Shown here: one piece after another, positions 6,783-11,529 of the stretch
Layout of the letters: the number at the start of each line of letters is the position of its first letter
How positions within the stretch are numbered: position 1 is the stretch's first letter
Source of the DNA: Euzebyaceae bacterium
GTDB lineage: Bacteria; Actinomycetota; Nitriliruptoria; Euzebyales; Egibacteraceae
Reading direction: 5' to 3'
DNA: 11,529 nt
Assembly (NCBI GenBank): GCA_013696915.1
Contig: JACCXR010000524.1
Coordinates: 1-11,529 of the forward strand
Position numbers and translations under genes: made by a program
Notes under the pieces: generated by a model
The model's database searches: none
What the model saw: the letters and a program-made list of their open reading frames with translations, nothing else
What the model was told of the DNA's origin: nothing

Positions 6783-6810
6783 GGCATGAACCGGTCCTTC
6801 GATCGGCGTG
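6783..6810 (-). repeat. 28-bp repeat copy B (orphan RBS/start region)
   Basis: Second copy of the ferredoxin RBS/ATG segment, with one mismatch to 6411-6438. Here the ATG (minus strand, 6788-6786) opens only a poorly protein-like frame. The last seven bases, CGGCGTG, are also the first bases of the adjacent 34-bp tandem repeat. Confidence 0.8.
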
Positions 6811-6871
6811 GGTCAAGCCTGCTCGCGGGCGTCCGTACGGCGTGGGCCGATCCTGCTCGCGGGCGTCCGTA
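6804..6871 (+). repeat. two abutting 34-bp tandem repeats
   Basis: Units 6804-6837 and 6838-6871 follow each other with no gap and agree at 31 of 34 positions. The last 20 bases of each, CCTGCTCGCGGGCGTCCGTA, are identical. The second unit runs into the presumed -10 box of the following gene (TAGACT, 6870-6875). The arrangement could be a duplicated operator or simple slippage product. The rest of 6617-6882 shows no confident gene. Confidence 0.8.
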
Positions 6872-6875
6872 GACT
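6870..6875 (+). promoter_or_regulatory. -10 box for a leaderless start at GTG 6883
   Basis: TAGACT fits TANNNT and ends seven bases before GTG 6883, so transcription would begin at or next to the start codon. There is no Shine-Dalgarno. The box sits at the edge of the tandem repeat, so the repeats occupy the -35 and upstream region. Confidence 0.45.
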
Positions 6876-6882
6876 CGGTCGG

Positions 6883-7566
6883 GTGGAGGGTGCGCGCCGA
6901 CCCCATGTCGAGCCGCTGGTGGAGCCGCTCGATGCGGCCGACCCGCGGTTCGCCGGCGCCGGGGAGGAGCCGCCCCCGCTCCGCCGGAGGGAGCTGGTGC
7001 GCTCGCGGGGACCCGACCCCAGCCCCTTCGACCCCCGGGCGAGGATCCTGCGCGTCGCGCTCCCGGCGGTCTTCTTCGCCGGCGCGGCGGCGGTCGTGGC
7101 GGTGTTCTTCGCAGGGCTCGACCCCGGATCGGGCCGGCAAGTCGTCGGGCGCGAGGACGCGGTCCGTGCCGCCGTCATCGGACGGCCCCGGCGCGTCTGC
7201 TATGAGGGCGCCCAGCCGTGCGCGTGGCTGACCGTGGTCGGCGATCGCCTGGTCGCGTTCAACACCAACGGCCCGCTGCCGCAGGAGTACGGGCGCCAGG
7301 GGATCGGGTGGTGCCCGTCGTCGGGCGGGTTCGGCGCGAACGCGACCGGCTCCAGGTTCGACGCGGCCGGCAACGTCGTCCGCGGCCCCGCGCCCCGTGG
7401 ACTGGACCGCTTCACCGTGCTCCGGGATGACGGTGGCATGCTCCGCATCGACTTCTTCAGCCTGACCGCCGGTCTCCAGGCGGAGCAGGTGAGCACGGTG
7501 GTGCCGCCGGCCGGGCCGCACTGCCCGACCATCCCGTTCGACCGCGACGCCGACCTGCGCCTGTAG
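6883..7566 (+). CDS. one-pass membrane protein with a degenerate Rieske-like domain
   Basis: The 227-residue protein has a Pro/Arg-rich cytoplasmic N-terminus (1-54), one hydrophobic helix (about 55-79, ILRVALPAVFFAGAAAVVAV) and a C-terminal domain, probably outside the membrane. Residues 142-174 read like the second half of a Rieske domain: WCP at 143-145, then GSRFDAAGNVVRGPAPRGL (156-174), matching the usual CPCHGSxFD...G.V..GPAPR.L. The Cys-His ligands are missing. The first box (near AFNTNGP, 125-131) has no Cys or His, and in the second box CH is replaced by a ten-residue loop (SSGGFGANAT). A [2Fe-2S] cluster is therefore unlikely. Remaining cysteines (C106, C113, C144, C214) could form disulfides. 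Start GTG 6883 is chosen from the TAGACT box seven bases before it; in-frame sequence upstream comes from the tandem repeats. Function unknown. Confidence 0.7.
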   Translation: MEGARRPHVEPLVEPLDAADPRFAGAGEEPPPLRRRELVRSRGPDPSPFDPRARILRVALPAVFFAGAAAVVAVFFAGLDPGSGRQVVGREDAVRAAVIGRPRRVCYEGAQPCAWLTVVGDRLVAFNTNGPLPQEYGRQGIGWCPSSGGFGANATGSRFDAAGNVVRGPAPRGLDRFTVLRDDGGMLRIDFFSLTAGLQAEQVSTVVPPAGPHCPTIPFDRDADLRL

Positions 7567-7628
7567 GGGGCGCCGGGGTGTGCGTTGTTCGCCACCGATG
7601 CAGCCGTCGAGTCAGAGTCGATCCTCTG

Positions 7629-7672
7629 CTCAGCGGTGGTTGGTGCCGTATACGGCAGCAACCACCGCTGAG
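7629..7672. repeat. 44-bp near-perfect palindrome
   Basis: Two 22-base arms (7629-7650 and 7651-7672) meet with no spacer and pair at 21 of 22 positions. The single mismatch is G7643 against G7658. The centre, TGCCGTATACGGCA, is perfect, and the outer arms begin CTCAGCGGTGG and end CCACCGCTGAG. It lies 62 bp after the membrane-protein stop and 99 bp before the SDR start. It could be a terminator, though it has no T-tract and almost no loop, or a binding site for a dimeric protein, or a recombination or small mobile-element relic. The remainder of 7567-7771 shows no gene. Confidence 0.85.
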
Positions 7673-7771
7673 TGGACGGGGCAGGGCGAAGCGCGTCGCC
7701 GGCGAGGCGCTCGACGCGACGGGCAGCGGGAGTTGCGGGCCCTGGCGTCAGCGCCCAGGCTGGGGACCACC

Positions 7772-8542
7772 ATGGATCTCGGACTGCACGGCAAGGTGGC
7801 GCTCGTCGCGGGCGGCAGCAGCGGCTTGGGGCTCGCGGTCGCGACCGAGCTCGCAGCCGAGGGCGCGCACGTGGCGATCGGCGCCCGCGACCGGGGGCGG
7901 GTGGACGCGGCCGTCGAGCAGCTGGGTGACGCGGGCCCGGGACGTGTGCTCGGCACGGCCGTCGACGTGCGCGACGACGACGCCGTCCGGCGCTGGGTGA
8001 GCGAGGTCGCCGAGGAGCTCGGCGGCCTCCACGTCGTCGTCGCAAATGCCGGCGGCCCGCCCGCGGGCACCGCCACCGCCTTCGACCTCGACGCCTACCG
8101 CGACGCGGTCGACCTCAGTCTGCTGTCACAGATCGGCATGGTGCAGGCGGCGCTGCCGCACGTGCTCGCGGCCGGCTGGGGCCGCATCCTGTTCGTCACG
8201 TCGATCTCGGTGAAGCAGCCGCTGGAGCACCTCGCGCTGTCGAATACGGCGAGGGCGGGGATCCTCGGGTACGCGAGGTCGCTGATCCACGACCTCGGCG
8301 ACCGCGGGATCACCGTCAACGTGCTCGCGCCCGGGTCGACCCGCACCGCGCGCCTGGAGTCCCTCGCCGGCGAGGACGTCGAGGCGGGACTCGCGGCGAT
8401 GGCCGAGCAGATCCCCCTCGGCCGGGTCGGCCGCCCCGAGGAGTTCGCCGCCGCCGCGGCCTTCCTCGCCAGCGAACGGGCGTCGTTCATCACCGGCGCC
8501 GTGCTCCAGGTCGACGGCGGAGCGTTCCGCGGCCTGGCCTGA
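7772..8542 (+). CDS. short-chain dehydrogenase/reductase-like protein with an atypical active site
   Basis: A 256-residue Rossmann-fold protein of the SDR superfamily. The cofactor loop is AGGSSGLG (residues 13-20), with Ala in place of the usual Thr of TGxxxGxG. NAGG (92-95) stabilises the central sheet, and the C-terminal block ITGAVLQVDGG is typical of FabG-like members. Catalytic S144 (VTSIS) is present, but the Tyr-xxx-Lys motif 13 residues on reads S157-N-T-A-R161, so Tyr and Lys are replaced by Ser and Arg. A known FabG-like subgroup with an SNxxR variant exists, so this is a subfamily trait rather than damage; the frame is intact. Reaction and substrate are unknown. GGGGA lies five bases before the ATG. 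A good hairpin at 8611-8627 follows the gene. Confidence 0.88.
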   Translation: MDLGLHGKVALVAGGSSGLGLAVATELAAEGAHVAIGARDRGRVDAAVEQLGDAGPGRVLGTAVDVRDDDAVRRWVSEVAEELGGLHVVVANAGGPPAGTATAFDLDAYRDAVDLSLLSQIGMVQAALPHVLAAGWGRILFVTSISVKQPLEHLALSNTARAGILGYARSLIHDLGDRGITVNVLAPGSTRTARLESLAGEDVEAGLAAMAEQIPLGRVGRPEEFAAAAAFLASERASFITGAVLQVDGGAFRGLA

Positions 8543-8610
8543 CGCCGTTGCGCCCAGCGCTTCAGCTCATTCAGCACCGCCTGGTCCAGCGCTCTCGACC
8601 GCCCCATTGA

Positions 8611-8627
8611 CGGTCGCTGCGCGACCG
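8611..8627. terminator. hairpin after the SDR gene
   Basis: CGGTCGC (8611-8617) and GCGACCG (8621-8627) form a perfect 7-bp stem with a 3-nt loop, 69 bp after the SDR stop and between convergent genes. No T-tract follows. Confidence 0.5.
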
Positions 8628-8645
8628 CCACCACCGAGGTCACGA

Positions 8646-8674
8646 GAATCGCCCCGGACGAGCCTCGGCGATTC
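8646..8674 (-). terminator. hairpin at the end of the nucleotidyltransferase gene
   Basis: GAATCGCC (8646-8653) pairs perfectly with GGCGATTC (8667-8674) around a 13-nt loop. It overlaps the TGA of the minus-strand gene at 8673-8675. Termination is inferred from position. Confidence 0.45.
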
Positions 8675-9095
8675 ACGGCTGAGCCGCCGTCTGCGGCCGC
8701 GACCCCGTTGTGGCGCTCGGCGGCTGCCCGTGGATGCGCTGCGGGGAGCCGAGTATCCAGACGCCCACGGACTCGGCCTCGCTGCGGATGAGGTCGCGGG
8801 GCCGACGCCCGCGGTACTCCTCGGGAGTCCAGACAACCGGCTGCACGCGGTCGGGAAGTTCCCCAAGAGCGAGGATCCGGTCGACGGGGGTCGCCGGCAA
8901 CCGCGCACCGAGGACGAGCACGTCGATGTCGGAGTCCGCGCGCCAGTCGCCGCGGGCAACGGAGCCGAACACCGCCACCGCGCGCACATCAAGGCTCGCG
9001 GGCAGCGCCGCGGCCCATCGCGCGACCGCGGCGATGCGGTCGGTGCGTCCCTTCCGGCGACGGTGCAGCACCTCGTTCCGGATCGCCGGAGTCAA
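8673..9095 (-). CDS. MNT-family nucleotidyltransferase, second HEPN-MNT module
   Basis: A 140-residue minimal nucleotidyltransferase with a basic N-terminal extension (HRRRKGRTDR). GSX10DXD is exact: G44-S45, ten residues, D56-I-D58. The strand that should carry the third acidic residue reads RVQPVVWTPEEY, with Q85 where Asp or Glu is usual, so catalysis is uncertain. The start is TTG 9095, overlapping the HEPN stop as TTGA (stop TGA 9094-9092). GTG 9071 is an alternative. Close coupling to the upstream HEPN gene indicates co-translation. By analogy with other HEPN-MNT pairs it is a likely antitoxin or modifier of the HEPN protein, but this subfamily (TPEEY-type, COG1708-like) is less well characterised than MntA/HepT. 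The C-terminal tail after about residue 118 is Ser/Gln/Pro-rich and probably disordered. Confidence 0.82.
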   Translation of the reverse strand: MTPAIRNEVLHRRRKGRTDRIAAVARWAAALPASLDVRAVAVFGSVARGDWRADSDIDVLVLGARLPATPVDRILALGELPDRVQPVVWTPEEYRGRRPRDLIRSEAESVGVWILGSPQRIHGQPPSATTGSRPQTAAQP

Positions 9096-9586
9096 AGGTC
9101 GCCGACCTCTGGTTGGTCGTCAGGCCCCTCGAGGAGGTGCGCCCACAGCCCTTGCGCCGCATCGAGCGTGGCCTCGGCGGCGTTGAGGGCGGCCGCGGAG
9201 GACTCCGCTCCGAAGTAGTCGCTGAGGACGCCGCCGGGCAGCGCGTCGGGATAGCGCGACGACAGGTACGTGGCCGAAAGCCTCCGGAGGCCGTCGAATT
9301 GCGATTCGGGCAGCGACAAGCCGACTTCCCTCGCGCACGCTCTCGCGAGCGCAACGAGGTCGTGGCCACGCGTGGATGCCTCGGCGCCGACCGCATGCAA
9401 CAGCGACTTCAGCGAGCACTGCGCGGACTGTTCCGCCATGAGAACCGCATCCGGGTGCCGCCCTCCCTCAACGAGCAGGCGGGCACTGCCCAGATGCTCC
9501 CCGGCTGCGTCAATCCAGCGGTGAAACGCCTCGGCGTCCAGCGCCGCCTCGCCCTCGGGCTCCCTTGGCTGATCGGAGTCGGTCAC
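9092..9586 (-). CDS. HEPN-domain protein (COG2250/COG1895-like)
   Basis: A 164-residue helical HEPN protein, partner of the following nucleotidyltransferase. Recognisable are the helix AEQSAQCSLKSLLHAVG (51-67), the GHDLVAL turn (H75, D76) and YLSSRYPDA (107-115, with R111-Y-P-D), all marks of the COG2250-type HEPN family. The RX4-6H RNase motif of HepT is not seen, so a ribonuclease role is less secure than for the 4518-4922 protein; binding of nucleotide or RNA is an alternative. The start at GTG 9586 is supported by a TACCCT box six bases upstream, consistent with leaderless expression; no Shine-Dalgarno is visible. The first 18 residues are acidic and Pro-rich and probably not part of the domain. 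Confidence 0.8.
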   Translation of the reverse strand: MTDSDQPREPEGEAALDAEAFHRWIDAAGEHLGSARLLVEGGRHPDAVLMAEQSAQCSLKSLLHAVGAEASTRGHDLVALARACAREVGLSLPESQFDGLRRLSATYLSSRYPDALPGGVLSDYFGAESSAAALNAAEATLDAAQGLWAHLLEGPDDQPEVGDL

Positions 9587-9592
9587 TGTTGC

Positions 9593-9598
9593 AGGGTA
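9593..9598 (-). promoter_or_regulatory. -10 box for the second HEPN-MNT operon
   Basis: On the minus strand TACCCT, then six bases (GCAACA), then GTG 9586. It has the same TANNNT-to-start layout as at 4088 and 6870. No convincing -35 is seen. Confidence 0.45.
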
Positions 9599-9729
9599 TG
9601 GTTCAGGAGCGTTGCCGCGAAACCTCCGCTCATCGGAGCGCGACGGCTGACGTCTCCGTGGTGGTTCCCTTCGCGGGGAACTCCTGTTGGATCAGGCCGG
9701 AGAGCATCGTGTCCATCGCGCCGATCTCC

Positions 9730-9951
9730 TCACCGACGCTTGATCTCGGCCAGGGTCTCCTGGCTCTGCGCCTTCGCCTCGCACAGCAGCTGGTCGGCTG
9801 CGGCGGGGTCTGCCCGCGGCAGCGCGCCGGCGGTGTCGATGGTCAGGGCCCGGCCGCCCAGCGCCGGGCCGAGGGAGTCGTGCGGATCGCGACGGATGCG
9901 GCGCCGCTCCTCCTCGCGGGCGACCACCAGCTGCTCGCGGGCGCGTTGCAT
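9730..9951 (-). pseudogene. remnant of a NarL-type sensor histidine kinase (HisKA_3 dimerisation domain)
   Basis: The 73-residue frame reads REQLVVAREEERRRIRRDPH followed by DSLGPALGGRALTIDTAGAL and then DPAAADQLLCEAKAQSQETLAEI. This is the dimerisation/phosphoacceptor helix pair of LuxR/NarL-family sensor kinases, whose usual H-box is RRDLHDGLGP. The phosphoacceptor His is kept, but the preceding Leu is Pro and the following Gly is Ser. The sensor part is absent: a stop precedes the frame upstream near 9970. The ATPase domain is also absent: TGA follows IKRR, and the sequence beyond shows no HATPase motif. It is too short to signal and is best read as a decayed, truncated gene. A short hairpin (GTTCCC 9664-9669 / GGGAAC 9676-9681) lies below it. 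Nothing else recognisable is in 9599-10016. Confidence 0.72.
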
Positions 9952-10016
9952 TGCACGCCAGTCGCATCACTCGCAATCGAGGGCCGGCCGGTCAACACCT
10001 GGTCGACGCCCCCCAG

Positions 10017-10883
10017 TCAGTCCAGGCCGCGGGCTGCCGCCGCCGGCGGGCGCCAGCCGAGGATCGACTCGACGGTCCGGATGGCGCGGACGGTCTGGAG
10101 GGTGTCGTGGGCGCGGACGATGCGGGCGCCGAGCATCACCGACGCGACGGCGGCGGCGAGGGACGCCTCGAGGCGCTGGTCGACCGGCAGCCCGAGGGTC
10201 TCGCCAAGGAAGTCCTTGTTCGACAGGGCCACGAGCACCGGGTAGCCGAGGACGACCAGCTCGGGCAGCCGGCGGGTCAGCTCCAGCGAGTGGAAGGTGT
10301 TCTTGCCGAAGTCGTGGCCCGGGTCGACGATGATCCGGTCGGCCGGCACCCCCCGGTCCCGGGCTTGTTCCGCGAGGCGCCGGCACGCCTCGACGACGAC
10401 CGTCGTGACGTCGGGGAGGTACGCCGACCGGAACGGGCGCGTCCGCGGTGGGCCGCCGGCGTGCATCACGACCAGCGCCGCGCCGGCGAAGGCGGCCACG
10501 ACGTCGGCGATCTCGGGCTCGGCCATGCCGCTCACGTCGTTGACGAGGTCCGCCCCGGCGGCCAGCGCCTCCCTGGCCACGCCGGCGCGGAAGGTGTCGA
10601 CGGACAGCGGCACGTCCGACCGCTCGCGGAACGCCTCGACGAACGGCACGACCCGTTCGAGCTCCATCTCCTCGGTGACCTCGGAGCCGGGCCCTGCCTT
10701 CACGCCGCCGACGTCGATGATGTCGGCGCCGGCCTCGATCTGGGCGGCGGCGTGGTCGAGGGCGACGTCCAGCGCGTACGTGCGCCCGCGGTCGTAGAAC
10801 GAGTCGGGCGTCCGGTTGACGATGGCCATGACCGCCACCTCGCGGTCCAGCTCGAACGTCCGGCCGCGCAGGGTCAGGCGCAT
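10017..10883 (-). CDS. folP2: FolP2-like dihydropteroate synthase homologue
   Basis: A TIM-barrel pterin-binding protein (288 residues) of the dihydropteroate synthase family. Family blocks are MAIVNRTPDSFYD, GADIIDVGGVKAGPG, SVDTFRAGVA, GADLVNDVSG, VDPGHDFGKNTFHSLEL, LSNKDFLGETLG and RAHD. Several of these (NRTPDSFYD, GGVKAGPG, FGKNTFH, SNKD instead of SRK) match the mycobacterial FolP2 branch rather than FolP1. FolP2 was reported to lack dihydropteroate synthase activity in mycobacteria, so a folate role should not be assumed. I prefer ATG 10883 because AGGA lies eight bases upstream; ATG 10892 adds three residues but has no usable spacing. It is divergent from the DivIVA-like gene by 54 bp. 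None of the usual folate partners (folB, folK, folE) is present in this window. Confidence 0.88.
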   Translation of the reverse strand: MRLTLRGRTFELDREVAVMAIVNRTPDSFYDRGRTYALDVALDHAAAQIEAGADIIDVGGVKAGPGSEVTEEMELERVVPFVEAFRERSDVPLSVDTFRAGVAREALAAGADLVNDVSGMAEPEIADVVAAFAGAALVVMHAGGPPRTRPFRSAYLPDVTTVVVEACRRLAEQARDRGVPADRIIVDPGHDFGKNTFHSLELTRRLPELVVLGYPVLVALSNKDFLGETLGLPVDQRLEASLAAAVASVMLGARIVRAHDTLQTVRAIRTVESILGWRPPAAAARGLD

Positions 10884-10924
10884 GGCCGTCATCCTGCCAG
10901 GACGGTGGTGTCCCAGGGTCGCGG

Positions 10925-10930
10925 CATACT
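10925..10930 (+). promoter_or_regulatory. -10-like box before the DivIVA-domain gene
   Basis: CATACT ends seven bases before ATG 10938, again consistent with a leaderless start. The same bases read on the minus strand give AGTATG, so the box may serve the divergent folP2 gene too. This is weak on its own. Confidence 0.35.
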
Positions 10931-10937
10931 GCTGGCG

Positions 10938-11387
10938 ATGCTCGTCGTCACCGTCACCTGCCTGTTCGGCCTCGCCGCCGTGCTCGTCGTCCTATACCGG
11001 GAGCAGCCGCGGCCGCTGGCACCGGCGCGACCCGGGTTGGACGGCCTGCCCACCCCCGCCGACATCGTCCGCACGGACTTCCCGCTGGCGCGGCGCGGCT
11101 ACGACCCCGCGGCGGTGGAGTCGCACCTCGACCGGGTCGCCCGCGCCTACTCCGACCTGCTCGGCGCCTCACCGCCCGAGGTCGTCGAACGCCTCCGGCG
11201 ACGGGCCCCCCCGCCGGCGGAGGACGCGGGCCATGCGGTCGCCGGGGCCCATCCGATCGATGCCGGGGGGCCTGCGGGGCCGGCTCCGTCGGTGCTCACG
11301 GGCTCGGACCTGACCGCCGACGAGGAGGCGCTGCGCGCGGAGGCTGCGCTCGACGCGGTCGGCGACCGGCCCCCGGGCCATCGCTGA
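10938..11387 (+). CDS. small membrane protein with a DivIVA-type N-terminal motif
   Basis: A 149-residue protein. An N-terminal hydrophobic helix (about 2-20, LVVTVTCLFGLAAVLVVLY) is followed by a short proline-rich linker and TDFPLARRGYDPAAVESHLD (about 46-65), then RVARAYSDLL. This is the F...RGYD...V..HLD pattern that opens DivIVA/GpsB-type domains. The tail after about residue 88 is Ala/Pro/Gly-rich and low in complexity, without a long coiled coil. From memory, M. tuberculosis has a comparable small DivIVA-domain gene (Rv1209) close to folP2 and gpgS; here the homologous pair is divergent and gpgS is absent between them. A role in polar growth or envelope synthesis is possible but unproven. 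Start at ATG 10938 follows a CATACT box. Confidence 0.75.
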   Translation: MLVVTVTCLFGLAAVLVVLYREQPRPLAPARPGLDGLPTPADIVRTDFPLARRGYDPAAVESHLDRVARAYSDLLGASPPEVVERLRRRAPPPAEDAGHAVAGAHPIDAGGPAGPAPSVLTGSDLTADEEALRAEAALDAVGDRPPGHR

Positions 11388-11396
11388 GCCCGCCGG

Positions 11397-11402
11397 TATG
11401 CT
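11397..11402 (+). promoter_or_regulatory. -10 box upstream of the terminal gene
   Basis: TATGCT precedes a GAGGGAAGGG ribosome site and GTG 11430, leaving room for a leader of about 20 nt. This is a conventional leadered layout, unlike the other -10 boxes here. Confidence 0.35.
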
Positions 11403-11429
11403 CCGCGCCGCGCCGAGGGAAGGGCCGCC

Positions 11430-11529
11430 GTGACGTCTGACGCCCGCACCCCCCCGGGCCCGTGGCCCGCGTCTGCGGCGCAGCCTCCGTCGTGGCCGCC
11501 ACCCCCCGTGCCGCCGCCCTCGCCAGGTG
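11430..11529 (+). CDS. proline-rich N-terminus of an unidentified protein (3' end outside window)
   Basis: GTG 11430 has AAGGG five bases upstream. The 33 visible residues (VTSDARTPPGPWPASAA and onward) are dominated by Pro, Ser, Ala and Trp, with a run PSWPPPPVPPPSPG. Such tails often precede a membrane domain in actinobacterial proteins, but no domain is visible and no function can be given. It starts 43 bp after the DivIVA-domain gene and may be co-transcribed with it, or use the TATGCT box between them. Confidence 0.55.
   Translation, partial: MTSDARTPPGPWPASAAQPPSWPPPPVPPPSPG

Noticed and set aside
6804..6871. Tandem 34-bp repeats as a CRISPR array
   Set aside because: The units abut with no spacers and there are only two of them; no cas genes are present.
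6461..7566. Whole region as an insertion sequence
   Set aside because: No transposase frame, terminal inverted repeats or target-site duplication could be found around the repeats.
8543..8676. Minus-strand frame reading LDQAVLNELKRWAQRR in the SDR/nucleotidyltransferase spacer
   Set aside because: It continues antisense through the SDR gene and no start, ribosome site or family supports it. The spacer is better explained by two terminator-like hairpins.

Overview
The window is very GC-rich and densely packed. Its gene content (a FolP2-type pteroate synthase homologue divergent from a small DivIVA-domain membrane protein, a COG3411-type ferredoxin, HPPD, and start codons sitting just after TANNNT boxes) points to a high-GC actinobacterium. 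The family is not determined; a deep-branching lineage is only a guess. No rRNA, tRNA or CRISPR array was seen, and no intact transposase.

Layout. Bases 1-873 (+) are the C-terminal two thirds of threonine synthase. It converges on a HAD-family hydrolase (941-1582, -) across a hairpin. A short repeat- and hairpin-rich spacer (1583-1714) leads to a phosphoglucomutase/phosphomannomutase-type enzyme (1715-3445, +). This converges on a dCMP-deaminase-family enzyme (3477-3983, -). Divergent from the deaminase is an MntA nucleotidyltransferase/HepT HEPN toxin-antitoxin pair (4099-4922, +). It ends 6 bp from a minus-strand set of 4-hydroxyphenylpyruvate dioxygenase (HPPD), a thioredoxin-fold [2Fe-2S] ferredoxin and a 51-residue small protein (4929-6616, transcribed leftwards).

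Bases 6617-6882 hold no confident gene but are full of structure: an inverted repeat, a second copy of the ferredoxin RBS/start region, and two abutting 34-bp tandem repeats. Next come a one-pass membrane protein that looks like a Rieske domain without its cluster ligands (6883-7566, +), a 44-bp near-perfect palindrome (7629-7672), and an SDR with a replaced catalytic Tyr/Lys pair (7772-8542, +).

A second HEPN/nucleotidyltransferase pair, of a different subfamily and in the opposite gene order, lies on the minus strand (9586 down to 8673). Upstream of it is a remnant of a NarL-type sensor histidine kinase (9730-9951, -). The right end has the FolP2-like gene (10017-10883, -), divergent from the DivIVA-domain membrane protein (10938-11387, +), and the proline-rich start of another protein running off the end (11430-11529, +).

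The core-metabolism genes are mostly not one pathway. The clearest functional units are the two HEPN-MNT modules, the small protein-ferredoxin-HPPD set, and the folP2/DivIVA divergent pair. The least explained material is the repeat-rich 6411-6882 segment and the degenerate Rieske-like protein it precedes.
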